Source: Chitinophagaceae bacterium (GTDB lineage: Bacteria; Bacteroidota; Bacteroidia; Chitinophagales; Chitinophagaceae). Taken from it: a stretch of 41,775 bases of DNA. Under the pieces are notes generated by a model. The model saw only the letters and a program-made list of their open reading frames with translations. It ran no database searches and was not told the origin of the DNA. The position numbers and the translations under genes were made by a program. The DNA lies in the NCBI GenBank assembly GCA_025360525.1, contig JANYCA010000108.1:1-41775 (forward strand), in the 5' to 3' direction. This document shows, in pieces, positions 23,380 through 32,880 of the stretch (within the stretch, counting starts at the first letter, position 1; each line of letters starts with the position of its first letter).

Positions 23380-24348
23380 TTACACTAATGAACCATTCTT
23401 TACCTGTATGATTGCTGCTGCAATGCTAACGGCTATTTCCTCGGGGGATTGGCTTTTAATCATTAGGCCAACAGGTGCATGAATGGTTTTTAATATTGCT
23501 TCATCAATCCCTTCAACCTTATAATCGTTAAACATTTTTTCTATCTTCTTTTTGCTGCCGAGGATTCCGAAAAAAGCTAGCTGCTTATTAAGTAAAGCCG
23601 TTACCGCAATATCGTCTGTACGGTAGCCCACAGTCATTACAACTACATAATTATTTTCTCCTGAAGGGATACATTTTTCTAATTGCCCATAATTATCCAA
23701 TACTATTTTTTCATGAACAAAATGGTTTTGCAACATTGTATTCAGTTCCGCTCTGTCATCATACAACCGTATATAAAAATCCATCGTGTACATCAATTGA
23801 GCAAGCGCCAATGAACAATGGCCTCCGCCGATGATATAGAGATTTTGTTTATAGCCCAACTTCTCAATGAATAAAAACTCGTCGCCGACTTTGCTAAGGA
23901 AAAAATTTTGAGCAGGCATTTCTTTGGTAAATAAAATGCCCTTGGGAGTTAATTGCAGGGTACCATTTTGATTGGCCTGTACTGTATGAATAATAGATTC
24001 CACCACCTGCAATTCAGTTTGCAACAACCTGTATAAAAAGATGGTTTGTTCGCCGGAGCATATCATGCCACTTTGATTTTGAGCTGCTTCTTTATCGTGA
24101 ATTTGCCGGTGAAGTTCGTGGACGGTATCTTTTAACACTAACATTTTTTTTGCCAGTTCTACCAATTTAAATTCCATTATACCGCCTCCTAAGGATCCGC
24201 ACATTTGTCCATTTTCATTCACCGCCATCATAAACCCCTGCCTGCCGGGACTACTGCCTTTGCTTTCTAACACATACAACAACATTACCTGCAATTTTTG
24301 TTGAAGGCTTTGGTGTATAAGTTGCCATGCTGGTAGATTTTTATGCAT
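23380..24348 (-). CDS. xdhC: XdhC/CoxI family molybdenum-cofactor chaperone for xanthine dehydrogenase
   Basis: XdhC proteins bind molybdenum cofactor, help its sulfuration and hand it to the XdhB subunit. The 322-residue protein has the N-terminal XdhC_CoxI domain (GSSPGRQGFMMAVNENGQMCGSLGGG near residue 30, with MICSGEQTIFLYR near 96). A C-terminal Rossmann-like domain follows (NLYIIGGGHCSLALAQLM; VVVMTVGYRTDDIAVTALL; FFGILGSKKKIEKMF; HAPVGLMIKSQSPEEIAVSIAAAII). It is the last gene of xdhA-xdhB-xdhC, 88 nt after xdhB. Confidence 0.92.
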   Translation of the reverse strand: MHKNLPAWQLIHQSLQQKLQVMLLYVLESKGSSPGRQGFMMAVNENGQMCGSLGGGIMEFKLVELAKKMLVLKDTVHELHRQIHDKEAAQNQSGMICSGEQTIFLYRLLQTELQVVESIIHTVQANQNGTLQLTPKGILFTKEMPAQNFFLSKVGDEFLFIEKLGYKQNLYIIGGGHCSLALAQLMYTMDFYIRLYDDRAELNTMLQNHFVHEKIVLDNYGQLEKCIPSGENNYVVVMTVGYRTDDIAVTALLNKQLAFFGILGSKKKIEKMFNDYKVEGIDEAILKTIHAPVGLMIKSQSPEEIAVSIAAAIIQVKNGSLV

Positions 24349-24436
24349 TGAATGGGTTGAATAATTAGGGCACCATAAATTTTTCAGCAGTTCAGTTTAA
24401 TTGATTTGCAGTATCGTTGCTGCACCAAATTGCAAT

Positions 24437-26731
24437 CTAGTGAGCAGCGGCTTGTATTGCATTTATCTCTCTAAAAGCAGATGCATTACCATACAAATTC
24501 ATCAGCATTTTTTCTGGCGTCATAGGTGAATCAAAGAGCGGCTTAACAGCGCTGTTAAAATTTTTTATGGCGTTTCGTAACGCAAAGAAAGCACCAATCC
24601 CATACATTAGCGGAGGCTCCCCTACTGCCTTGGATCTAAAGATGGCGAGGTTGTCTTTTTGGGTTTGTAAAAATTCAATGCGAATATCTTTTGGTGCCGA
24701 ATAAATATCAGGCACTTTGTAGGTGGAGAGTGCGTTGCTCTTTAGTTGGCCGTTGACATCGTACACAATTTCCTCCATCGTCATCCACCCAATACCCTGT
24801 ACCAGTCCACCTTCTATCTGTCCAAGGTCTATCAATGGATTCATACTGCTACCAAAATCATGCACCAGTTTTACTGAATCAATTTCATAAATACCTCTAA
24901 GGCAATCTACCGTTACTTCTGTAATGGCAGTACCATACACATGGTAGGCAAACGGATGTCCCTTTTCTGTTTTTTTATCAAAATAAATATCGGGCGTGGC
25001 GTAGTGGCCATGCTCGGATAAACTAATGCGTTTGTTATAAGCCGCCAGTACCAGTTTGTTCCAGCCGAGTTCAGTCTTATTGCCATTTAAAAATACACAT
25101 TCATCTTTAAGTGTGATATCGTTAACTGATACATTTAACTCTGTTGCTGCAATGCTTTTTAGCCTGTCTGCAATGGCTGTGCAGGCAATTAAAGTCGCCT
25201 TGCCATTTAAGTCGGCAGTAGCACTTGCAGCTGAGGGTGAGGTATTGGCAATACGATAGGTATTGGTGCTGTTAACTTTTATCATCGCAGGATTAATGGC
25301 AAATGTTTGTGCCACCACCTGTGCTATTTTTGTATTAACGCCTTGCCCCATTTCAACCGCTCCGGTACTCACCACCACACTTCCATCGGTGTACACATGC
25401 ACCAATGCCCTTGCCTGGTTCATCAATGTATTGGTGAATGAAATACCAAAACAAATCGGCATCACTGCAATGCCTTTTTTATGCAACGAATGTTTGGCGT
25501 TAAAATCATCTACATTTTTTTTTATTGATTCCATATCGTACAAATCAAAAGCCTTATTCCAGCATTCATTTGCTTCGCTAACCACCTTTTGTCCATACGG
25601 TAATTCATCACCGCTTTGCAATAAGTTTTTTTGCTGAATCTGCCAGGCATCTATACCCAACTCATCTGCCGCTTTTGCAATAGCGGCTTCTATTACAAAC
25701 ATTCCCTGCGGACCACCAAAGCCTCTGAAAGCTGTATTGGGCGGCAGGTGTGTACGACAACTGTAAGCAGTAGCCGTAACATTTGGAATAAAATACGTAT
25801 TGGTGCAATGAAACAAAGAACGTTCCAACACAGCCGGAGACAAATCTGCAGCAGCACCTGCATTTTGGAAGATGGTCGTTTCAAATGCAAGGATCTTTAA
25901 TTCTTTACTCAGGCCAATTTTAAAATCGGATGAATAAGGATGACGCTTGCCAGTCATACGCATATCCTCCATCCTGGTAAGCGAATATTTTACAGGCCGT
26001 CGGGTAATTTGGGTTGCCAGGGCACACATGGCCGCCCATATATTTGCCTGGTCTTCTTTGCCACCAAACCCACCACCCAGGCGGGTTACATCAATTTCGA
26101 TATTATGCATGGGCAGTCCTGTTACTTTGCTTACGGCACGTTGCACCGCTGTAGGACCTTGTGTAGAAGAGTAGATTTTTATCGCTCCATTTTCCAGCGG
26201 CACGGCGTAGGCGCCCTGCGTTTCTATGTACAGATGCTCCTGACCGTTGGTATCGCAACATCCGTTAAAAACATAATCGCAATCAGCAAATACAGCAGCG
26301 CTATCACCTATTTTAAAAGTACGTGGAGGAACAATTAATTCGCCTTTTGCAGCCGCCTCCCTTGGATTGGTAATTACAGGCAGCGGTTCAATCTCCACTT
26401 TTATTTTTTTAAGCGCATGCCTGGCAGCCTCGCCTGTTTCGGCCAATACCAACGCAATGGGCATTCCGCAAAAGTGCACCTCGTGATCTGCAAACAAAGG
26501 CTCGTCTTGTATAATACCACCTATCTGGTTTTCGCCGATGATATCTTTGTAAGTAAGTACCCTAAACACGCCATCACATGCTGCTGCTGCTGTTGTGTCG
26601 ATGTTAATCAGTTTTCCATGCGCTACAGGCGAGTCGAAACAGGCGGCATACAATGTTCCATACAGCACGGGTATATCATCCAGGTAAATGGATTCGCCTC
26701 TTGTATGTGTATAGGAGTCTATGTTTTTCAT
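24437..26731 (-). CDS. xdhB: Xanthine dehydrogenase molybdopterin-binding subunit
   Basis: Hydroxylates hypoxanthine and xanthine at the molybdenum centre. The 764 residues contain GGGFGGKEDQANIWA with the substrate-binding glutamate, NTAFRGFGGPQGMFVIE with the substrate arginine, and the catalytic base E705 in KAVGEPPLMYGIGAFFALRNA. Both substrate residues favour xanthine over an aldehyde as substrate. The N-terminal HTRGESIYLDDIP is the normal start of the large subunit. It follows xdhA by 8 nt and is clearly in the same operon. Confidence 0.95.
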   Translation of the reverse strand: MKNIDSYTHTRGESIYLDDIPVLYGTLYAACFDSPVAHGKLINIDTTAAAACDGVFRVLTYKDIIGENQIGGIIQDEPLFADHEVHFCGMPIALVLAETGEAARHALKKIKVEIEPLPVITNPREAAAKGELIVPPRTFKIGDSAAVFADCDYVFNGCCDTNGQEHLYIETQGAYAVPLENGAIKIYSSTQGPTAVQRAVSKVTGLPMHNIEIDVTRLGGGFGGKEDQANIWAAMCALATQITRRPVKYSLTRMEDMRMTGKRHPYSSDFKIGLSKELKILAFETTIFQNAGAAADLSPAVLERSLFHCTNTYFIPNVTATAYSCRTHLPPNTAFRGFGGPQGMFVIEAAIAKAADELGIDAWQIQQKNLLQSGDELPYGQKVVSEANECWNKAFDLYDMESIKKNVDDFNAKHSLHKKGIAVMPICFGISFTNTLMNQARALVHVYTDGSVVVSTGAVEMGQGVNTKIAQVVAQTFAINPAMIKVNSTNTYRIANTSPSAASATADLNGKATLIACTAIADRLKSIAATELNVSVNDITLKDECVFLNGNKTELGWNKLVLAAYNKRISLSEHGHYATPDIYFDKKTEKGHPFAYHVYGTAITEVTVDCLRGIYEIDSVKLVHDFGSSMNPLIDLGQIEGGLVQGIGWMTMEEIVYDVNGQLKSNALSTYKVPDIYSAPKDIRIEFLQTQKDNLAIFRSKAVGEPPLMYGIGAFFALRNAIKNFNSAVKPLFDSPMTPEKMLMNLYGNASAFREINAIQAAAH

Positions 26732-26739
26732 TTAATATT

Positions 26740-28149
26740 TTAATGTGCTAGCTGTAAATTTTTATCTCCCGAAAACATCAAAAAATGAGCCTTTATCAAC
26801 TGCCCCAATAACAACCGTTTATAAGCAGCTGTTCCTCTTGTGTCGCTGATGGGGGAAATTTCCGTTTGCGCTATAGCGATTACTTCGTTGATAGTATTTT
26901 CATTGATTGACTTTCCCTTAAGATACGTAACAGATTTCATTAGATATGCCGGCGTTGGTCCCACTCCACCTGCGGATAAATGAGCTTCAGTAATACAATC
27001 GTTTTCTATCTGTAAACTGATGGCCGTATTTACACTGGCAATATCAAGGTATGTTCGTTTACAAACTTTTTCAAAATTAAATTTTGTGCTGGCAGAAGGC
27101 AATTCAAAATAAATTTGCTCTATAAACTCTTCCGGCTTTTTTGCTAAATGCTTATACCCTTTATAAAATTGCTGTAAAGGAATTTCTCTTGCATTATGTC
27201 CATCACTCAACAACAGCTGTGCATTTAGGGCAAGAAAGAAAATAGTAAAATCTCCAATGGGTGAAGCATTCACCAGGTTACCGGCTATGGTAGCCATATT
27301 GCGGATGGGGGTAGAACTCACCAGCTTAATATGCGCTTGCAACGAGGGAAAGTATTGTTGAAATACAGGCGACTCCAGTATGTCTGTTACTGTTACAGTG
27401 GCACCTAAATAACACCGGTTATCTATTTTGACAATACCGTTTAGTGCTGAATTATCTATTAAGAAATCGATCTCAGAATCCAGCATAGTGTCGTGTTGTT
27501 GCACATACAAATCCGTACCACCACCTAAAAATTGTAATAGTGATTGTGTCGGTGCAGTCGAACTATTTACAGGATCAACCAACTGCAATAATCTTTCTTT
27601 TATCCCAGTAAAATAAGTAGGCAATATATTATTTTCCACTGCAAACGCAATAGCATCCTGTTGCTTATTTTCGGCAAGCTTTTGGGCAATTTTTACAGTA
27701 GCTCTTTCTATGGATTTGTACCCTGTGCAGCGGCAGATATTTCCGTTAACTGCATCAATTGCGGCCTGTGGAGTGGCTGCTGTATTTGATAATGCAAAGC
27801 CTGCAAGCGATACCATAAAACCCGGAGTACAAAACCCACATTGGGAAGCACCTTCATCTGTAAAACATTGCTGAATAAAATTGAGGCCCGCCACATTGGT
27901 GCCTTCAACCGTTACAATATGCTTGCCCCGTGCATTACCAATTGCCATCAGGCAGGAAGTTGCAGACCGGTACTTTAATTCACCATTTTTTATTTCGCCC
28001 ACTAAAACAGTACAGGCGCCGCAATCACCTTCTCTACAGCCAATTTTGGTGCCGGTGAGGCGTTGGTGATAACGAATAAAATCCAGTAGCAGCAGGCCTT
28101 TAGGCAAGGTAGTACTGATACATTTTTGATTTAGAATAAAATTTACCAA
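26740..28149 (-). CDS. xdhA: Xanthine dehydrogenase small subunit (2 x [2Fe-2S], FAD)
   Basis: Electron-transfer subunit of xanthine dehydrogenase. The N-terminal plant-type ferredoxin domain has C38, C43, C46 (CREGDCGAC) and C66. The second [2Fe-2S] domain has C104, C107 (CGFC), C139 and C141 (CRC). A FAD-binding domain follows (LQFLGGGTDLYVQQ near residue 205; TPIRNMATIAGNLVNASPIGD near 280; the C-terminal CO-dehydrogenase-flavoprotein-like part to 469). The order Fe-S, Fe-S, FAD in one chain is that of XdhA in Rhodobacter. It is the first gene of the operon. No obvious TAnnTTTG was found upstream. Confidence 0.95.
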   Translation of the reverse strand: MVNFILNQKCISTTLPKGLLLLDFIRYHQRLTGTKIGCREGDCGACTVLVGEIKNGELKYRSATSCLMAIGNARGKHIVTVEGTNVAGLNFIQQCFTDEGASQCGFCTPGFMVSLAGFALSNTAATPQAAIDAVNGNICRCTGYKSIERATVKIAQKLAENKQQDAIAFAVENNILPTYFTGIKERLLQLVDPVNSSTAPTQSLLQFLGGGTDLYVQQHDTMLDSEIDFLIDNSALNGIVKIDNRCYLGATVTVTDILESPVFQQYFPSLQAHIKLVSSTPIRNMATIAGNLVNASPIGDFTIFFLALNAQLLLSDGHNAREIPLQQFYKGYKHLAKKPEEFIEQIYFELPSASTKFNFEKVCKRTYLDIASVNTAISLQIENDCITEAHLSAGGVGPTPAYLMKSVTYLKGKSINENTINEVIAIAQTEISPISDTRGTAAYKRLLLGQLIKAHFLMFSGDKNLQLAH

Positions 28150-28242
28150 GCAGATAATTGTTTGTAATTGAAGATACAGTAAAACCCTTAATCAAGAACA
28201 GCTTTCAGAATATAATGCAGCAAACTTCGGCAGATTTTTAAA

Positions 28243-29160
28243 TTAGAAATAGTTGATGGCCCTTTCAGTGATGGAAGTTGGTACGCCATTGCGATAAGCT
28301 GTTTTCTTTGTCCAGTTCATGCGCTTATCATATTCGTATTTGTAGGTAAACTTTTCTACCACATTACTTTCCTTATCCAGCCATACATCTTCTGTTATAT
28401 TGTTTTGAAGATCGTACACCAACACATTATTTTTATTGATAGTACCATCCTGGTTAAATAAAATATTGCTGGTTAAGTTATATTTATTGTCGTACACAAA
28501 GGCTGACTTCTTTTCAATGTTATTATTGCCGTTAGCAATTTGCACTTCAGCAATATTTCCTGCAGCATCATAATGGTAAACTGCTTTGCTGTTGATGGAG
28601 CCATCTGCATTGTAAGAATCAGATGCTATCTGGTTGCCGTTAACATCATAAGTATTTACCGTATTTTCATCTAGTACGCCTTCACTATTATACCATTTGT
28701 AGGCAAGTTGAAGTCCTTTATTATTGTATTCATACGTGTATTTTGATAAATTACTTCCATCGGGTTTATAGGTTTGTTGCTCCAATAAATTCCCTTTATT
28801 ATCATATTTATATTTCAACTTCAACCTGGTGGTTCCTCCGGGATTAAACGATGACTGTTCTACTAATTGATCATTATTATTGTACCGGTATTCGTACCGA
28901 ACATTCAGGCTTCCATTGTTATTATAAATCTCCTGCTCTAGGTGGTTACCACTTCTATTAAAAACGTGATCTGCATTATCTTTTACCCGGGTGCCCTTTT
29001 CTACTTTGCTAAAATTAACAATCGCAACATAGGAACGCTCTTCCAGCGATTGCACCATTCCTTTAAGACCAAGCCGGCCCAAATCATTTTTAAATGGTTG
29101 TGCTGAAGCGAACAATAAAAATCCTAGCAGCGATACAGACATCAGGATGACTTTTTTCAT
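28243..29160 (-). CDS. Secreted YD/RHS-like repeat protein of unknown function
   Basis: The 305-residue protein begins with a signal peptide (MKKVILMSVSLLGFLLFASA, cleavage after ASAQ likely). The rest is a series of about ten degenerate repeats of roughly 20-25 residues with the pattern Y-x-Y-[ND]-x-x-G-N-x-x-x-x-x-x-Y-[NK]-x-D-G-S, like YD/RHS-type beta repeats. Examples are YKYDNKGNLLEQQTYKPDGS and YHYDAAGNIAEVQIANGNN. No enzymatic motif and no T9SS tail are visible. It probably acts in the periplasm or at the cell surface. It is a single gene on the minus strand with no evident operon partner. Confidence 0.8.
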   Translation of the reverse strand: MKKVILMSVSLLGFLLFASAQPFKNDLGRLGLKGMVQSLEERSYVAIVNFSKVEKGTRVKDNADHVFNRSGNHLEQEIYNNNGSLNVRYEYRYNNNDQLVEQSSFNPGGTTRLKLKYKYDNKGNLLEQQTYKPDGSNLSKYTYEYNNKGLQLAYKWYNSEGVLDENTVNTYDVNGNQIASDSYNADGSINSKAVYHYDAAGNIAEVQIANGNNNIEKKSAFVYDNKYNLTSNILFNQDGTINKNNVLVYDLQNNITEDVWLDKESNVVEKFTYKYEYDKRMNWTKKTAYRNGVPTSITERAINYF

Positions 29161-29272
29161 GAATAGTCATTTTTTTCAATTACTAATAATTAATTATTGG
29201 AAAGACTTCAATAATTGACAAAAGCTAAAACACAAAAATAAGGAATGCCATGACGGCAAGTAGAAATAAAAA

Positions 29273-29293
29273 GTGAAAAGTGAAAAGTGAAAA
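29273..29293. repeat. Heptamer tandem array, GTGAAAA type (3 units)
   Basis: Three perfect GTGAAAA units followed by more A-rich sequence, in the 266-nt gap between the YD-repeat protein and the metalloprotease gene. No inverted partner array is seen in this gap. Confidence 0.6.
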
Positions 29294-29426
29294 AAACTAA
29301 ATAGAAGTAAGCTTCTACAATAAAACAGGGCAACATGCACTTGCATACTGCCCTTACTTTTGTTGGATGGATGTTTAAAAAACTAAAGCCTGAATAGCTC
29401 ACGAAATGGTTGCCCGGTAAATGTTT

Positions 29427-30701
29427 TTACAGCTTAATGAATTGGGTTGTAAACTGGCTTTGATTTTCACCAATTTTTACAATATAAATTCCGGTAGCAA
29501 GCTGCGATAAGTTGATGTTTGAAGTTTCTTTGGTTAATGATCCGGTATACACTTTAACTCCCACTGTATTAAGAATCTGAATGATTTGCGGATTAGCAGC
29601 ACTTACATTTTTATTATTTACAAACAAGTTGTTTTGTACCGGGTTGGGGTAAATTTTAACCTGGTTAATTTTTACAACAGGTGCAGCCACAGGAGTAGCT
29701 GCCGCTGGTACTGAACCAGCTTGAGCAAGGTTGCTATCGCAGGCAAAAGAACTTAAAAAGCTGTTGCGGATATTGCCAGTGGCAAACAAAGCCCTCATTC
29801 TTTTCTTTTGGTCGTTGGTAAACATATTCATTGCAGCATCATCACTAAAATCCATGTAGTTCATAAACATATCACCATTGGCGTTTGGTGAACAACTGGT
29901 AACGTTTGGAAATACAGGTATTCCAAAATTGTAAGTTTTTTGACGGGGAGTGTCATCTATTCCATCATCTCCACAATCTGTATCGCCCCATAAATGCTTT
30001 AATCCCATCCAATGACCAACTTCGTGTGTTGCAGTGCGGCCTTTGTTGAAAGAGGCCCGAAGGCTACCGACTGTACCAAATACATCAAAAGCTATTACAA
30101 CGCCGTCGATAGCTGCATTGGCGCCGGGTGGTGTTGCATAACCAAGGCTGCGACCACTTAAAGCACATACCCAAATGTTAAGGTATTTTTTGTTATCCCA
30201 GGGATTGTTACCGCCTCTTAAAGAAGATTTCATTGCATCATCAGCTGTAAATACGTCAGCAGTTGTGCTTTTACGAATAATACCTGTTGTTTTATTTCCT
30301 TGTGGATCAACCTGTGCAAGACAAAATTTAATTTTTATATCTGCTGCAAGACCAGTAAAAGCGCCTGGCCTTTTTGATTTATCTGCATTTAGGTTGGCAA
30401 AGTCGTTATTGAGTGCTGTTAACTGAGAACTTATTTGAGCATCACTGATATTTTGTGCTGCTGTTTTATAAATAACATGAATAACAACCGTAATGTTGAT
30501 TACTTCATTTAAAGTAGTATCTCTTGCAGAAAACTTTTTGGTAGCTTTTGCTATTTGAAGCTCAACTGCATCAAATGAATTTTGCATTGATGGATTTGTT
30601 TGCAGCAACTGGCGCTTGTAGGCTTCAGAACCGCAAATGCGCTGTGCTTGTGCAACGCATGCAAATAAAGTGAAAAGGATAATTACCGTTAGTGTTTTCA
30701 T
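29427..30701 (-). CDS. Secreted M43-family (pappalysin/cytophagalysin-like) zinc metalloprotease with T9SS tail
   Basis: From the ATG at 30701 the protein has 424 residues. It has a signal peptide (KTLTVIILFTLFACVAQA) and a pro-region. The metzincin zinc site is HEVGHWMGLKH (HExxHxxGxxH), and the Met-turn region lies around MFMNYMDFSDD. A C-terminal Por secretion tail runs from KIYPNPVQNN to ATGIYIVKI and TTQFIKL, marking export by the type IX system and surface attachment or release. The frame is open to an ATG at 30773, but that would bury the signal peptide behind 24 residues. The signal peptide decides the start. Confidence 0.93.
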   Translation of the reverse strand: MKTLTVIILFTLFACVAQAQRICGSEAYKRQLLQTNPSMQNSFDAVELQIAKATKKFSARDTTLNEVINITVVIHVIYKTAAQNISDAQISSQLTALNNDFANLNADKSKRPGAFTGLAADIKIKFCLAQVDPQGNKTTGIIRKSTTADVFTADDAMKSSLRGGNNPWDNKKYLNIWVCALSGRSLGYATPPGANAAIDGVVIAFDVFGTVGSLRASFNKGRTATHEVGHWMGLKHLWGDTDCGDDGIDDTPRQKTYNFGIPVFPNVTSCSPNANGDMFMNYMDFSDDAAMNMFTNDQKKRMRALFATGNIRNSFLSSFACDSNLAQAGSVPAAATPVAAPVVKINQVKIYPNPVQNNLFVNNKNVSAANPQIIQILNTVGVKVYTGSLTKETSNINLSQLATGIYIVKIGENQSQFTTQFIKL

Positions 30702-31092
30702 ATTAGTTGAAATAAAGCCCCTTTTATGGGAGCATTTAATAGTATCCACGATTGATGCCAGAAGAGCAAACACACTACTGGCATGGCTTTCAACGAATAT
30801 GGGATTTTGAACTTTTCCGAATTATGGAAAATAAACATAAACAGGTATCGTTTCCGGAAAATTATCTGGAATGATTTTACACAGGGAACTAAAGCAAAAT
30901 GCTGTAGAAGGATTTAGATAGTCTAAAAAGGGATACTGGAAAAGAGGATAAAAAAATTGATTGGAGAAACAACATGTTGAAAAGAAAGAAGAAGTTATTT
31001 TCTCAGGGCAAAAATGTTTCAGCGTTGTTGCAAGTAACCGCAATTTTTGAAGTTTGCCAAATTATTCGGGTGCAATTATAATTATCGCTGTT

Positions 31093-31173
31093 GCCCCCAT
31101 CCCCTAAAGGAGAGCCAATGCTTTAGTGTGGGCGTTCTCATTGAAACCCAGCATCTGTTCGTATTGAACGCCC
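31093..31173. repeat. C-rich repeat followed by GGGCGTTC/GAACGCCC inverted repeat
   Basis: 31093-31114 carries the CCCC-x-CCCCTAAAGGAG pattern seen at 20047-20066. Right after it GGGCGTTC (31130-31137) and GAACGCCC (31166-31173) form a perfect 8-bp inverted repeat with a 28-nt spacer. Short GGCGTTC or GAACGCC words recur at 38363, 38766 and 39328. Confidence 0.5.
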
Positions 31174-31275
31174 TGAATCAGTTTTAATAGCACCCAATTA
31201 TTCTTAACTATCTTTTATTATTTGGAAACGGCTATTAAAAGTTTGCGTTTTTTTGTGAATTTAAGATGCTGTTGA

Positions 31276-31308
31276 ATTGATATCGCAGCTATCTCTTCGT
31301 TACATTTG
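31276..31308 (+). promoter_or_regulatory. Promoter of the glutaminyl cyclotransferase gene
   Basis: ATTG (31276-31279) as -33 and TACATTTG (31301-31308) as -7 are separated by 21 nt. This is a good match to the Bacteroidota consensus TTTG-N19/21-TAnnTTTG. Predicted start near 31314 leaves about 19 nt before the ATG at 31333 and excludes the upstream ATG at 31306 as a start. Confidence 0.6.
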
Positions 31309-31332
31309 CCATCCAAAAGCCTTAAAATTCTG

Positions 31333-32157
31333 ATGAAAAAAAATTTTGCACTAGTTAGTCTTGTTTATTTGCTTTCCTGCAACAACAATGAATCTGCAAC
31401 AACAGCAGATGAAACTGTATCTACAGGCAACAGAATTGCAATGCCTAAAGTATTACAGGCCAGTGTAATGGCTGCCTATCCGCATGATACCGCGGCATTT
31501 ACAGAAGGGCTCTTTGTACACAATGGCAAATTGTATGAAGGTACCGGGGAAAAAAAACAATCGTTCATACAGATCAGCGACATTAAAACCGGAAAGGTGG
31601 AGAAAAAGTACCCGATAAAGGATAGTACTATTTTTGGCGAAGGAATTAATATCATAGGTGATAAACTATACCAGCTCACGTACCAGAATCATATCGTTTA
31701 TGTTTACAACCTGAATGATCTCAATAAACCTATACAAACTTTTCCCTGGCAGTCCGAAGGGTGGGGCATGACGAATAATGGAACAGAACTCATCATCAGC
31801 GATGGACAGTCGTCCGGCAATTTATATTTTGTAAATCCGGCCGATTTTAAAATTAAAAGAATTGTACAGGTAGTTGATAACATGGGGCCTGTTAACTACG
31901 TTAACGAGCTGGAGTATATTCACGGCAGCATCTATGCTAACGTTTGGGGCTCTACCTACATCTTGCAAATAGACCCATCCAACGGACATGTAATCGGCAA
32001 ATTGGAAACAGCTTCCATTTTAAGTTCCTTCTACAACAGCTATACTATAAAAGAGATGGATAATGTACTTAATGGAATTGCCTACGATAGCAGCAGTAAA
32101 AGCATGTACATTACCGGCAAACGCTGGCCAAAGTTATTTGAGTTGAAATTAAACTGA
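31333..32157 (+). CDS. Glutaminyl-peptide cyclotransferase (glutamine cyclotransferase family) lipoprotein
   Basis: Family of five-bladed beta-propeller enzymes that cyclise N-terminal glutamine of proteins to pyroglutamate. The 274-residue protein starts with a lipoprotein signal (MKKNFALVSLVYLLSC, lipidated cysteine at residue 16), so it is tethered in the periplasm or outer membrane. Family motifs are YPHDTAAFTEGLFVHNGKLYEGTG, FGEGINIIGDKLYQLTYQN, EGWGMTNNGTELIISDG, NELEYIHGSIYANVWGS and LNGIAYDSSSKSMYITGKRWPKLFEL. The start was chosen from the lipobox and the promoter. Type IX-exported proteins of this phylum often carry pyroglutamate after signal cleavage, so a role in maturing secreted proteins is a fair inference. 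Confidence 0.92.
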   Translation: MKKNFALVSLVYLLSCNNNESATTADETVSTGNRIAMPKVLQASVMAAYPHDTAAFTEGLFVHNGKLYEGTGEKKQSFIQISDIKTGKVEKKYPIKDSTIFGEGINIIGDKLYQLTYQNHIVYVYNLNDLNKPIQTFPWQSEGWGMTNNGTELIISDGQSSGNLYFVNPADFKIKRIVQVVDNMGPVNYVNELEYIHGSIYANVWGSTYILQIDPSNGHVIGKLETASILSSFYNSYTIKEMDNVLNGIAYDSSSKSMYITGKRWPKLFELKLN

Positions 32158-32224
32158 TAAAGAGGGGTATTATTGGATAAAGGTGGATTTAGAATATTAG
32201 TAAACAACAAGCCTTCGAAACTGC

Positions 32225-32782
32225 CTAAACAACCGGAGCACAATTACCCAGCAAATTCCACCCATTCTGATAAACATAAATTGCCAGCACTCCAACACCA
32301 ACCAAACCTAATACAATAGCCGATATATACCAACTGTCAAGGGGTGTTGCCGATGCCTCTTCATTTAAAAATTCAGTCATTTCCACATTGGTGGTCTTTT
32401 TGTCGCCCACCATCATATTGTGCTCAGCATCTTGTCGGATAGTGCGTATGGCACTCACCGGCTGAAGAAAAACTGGATTGAGCACGACAGGCTCAAAACG
32501 GATGTTTCCATCAATTTCTTTATAAAAAACACCAATACCAGCCAGTTTTATGGTGCCTTCCCCATCTAATTTTTTTTTCATCAATTCGCTGATTGCAGAA
32601 AATTCATTGTACATATTTTCATCACCAGATTTTGGCGTAAAATCAATCCTTTGAACCGGTGCTAAAATTTGTTTATTTTGAAAATCAAATTCCGCTGGTA
32701 TAGTTATAAGTGTTAGCTGACCTATGCCGGGCAACCTGCAGAATTTTTTCTGGAAAAAAGCGGGCGCAATTAAATCATACAT
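32225..32782 (-). CDS. HU-domain-like (CCDC81-type) membrane protein
   Basis: A 185-residue protein. The first ~110 residues hold two related halves, each with a G-[IV]-G turn (CRLPGIGQLTLITIPAEFDF and IKLAGIGVFYKEIDGNIRFEP). They resemble, from memory, the prokaryotic CCDC81-like HU domains found in Bacteroidota envelope proteins. A single transmembrane helix follows near residues 150-172 (SAIVLGLVGVGVLAIYVY), with only a short tail. In longer relatives a periplasmic SPOR domain follows; it is absent here. It is the third gene after the TPR protein and the barrel on the same strand (98-nt gap), suggesting one envelope complex. The domain call is moderate. Confidence 0.6.
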   Translation of the reverse strand: MYDLIAPAFFQKKFCRLPGIGQLTLITIPAEFDFQNKQILAPVQRIDFTPKSGDENMYNEFSAISELMKKKLDGEGTIKLAGIGVFYKEIDGNIRFEPVVLNPVFLQPVSAIRTIRQDAEHNMMVGDKKTTNVEMTEFLNEEASATPLDSWYISAIVLGLVGVGVLAIYVYQNGWNLLGNCAPVV

Positions 32783-32880
32783 AAGTTGAAACTGGTTTGA
32801 GTTGCTGGAAACTGTTACAAATATCTACCTCAAACCTGTATTTACAAGAAAAAAATTACTTCAATAAAAACGACTGCACT

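Larger units (their letters stand above)
30702..31332. other. Long divergent gap between metalloprotease and glutaminyl cyclotransferase genes
   Basis: 631 nt without a supportable gene. It contains an inverted repeat ATGCCAG-N16-CTGGCAT (30755-30784), a C-rich repeat (31093-31114), an 8-bp inverted repeat GGGCGTTC / GAACGCCC (31130-31173) and the promoter at 31276-31308. A 73-codon minus-strand frame at 30822-31043 looks random. Confidence 0.6.

Noticed and set aside
25263..26743. Plus-strand ORFs of 100-132 codons opposite xdhB
   Set aside because: Antisense shadows of xdhB, which has complete catalytic motifs.
30822..31043. 73-codon minus-strand ORF upstream of the protease
   Set aside because: Low-complexity aromatic/cysteine-rich translation with no family resemblance. 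Probably random.
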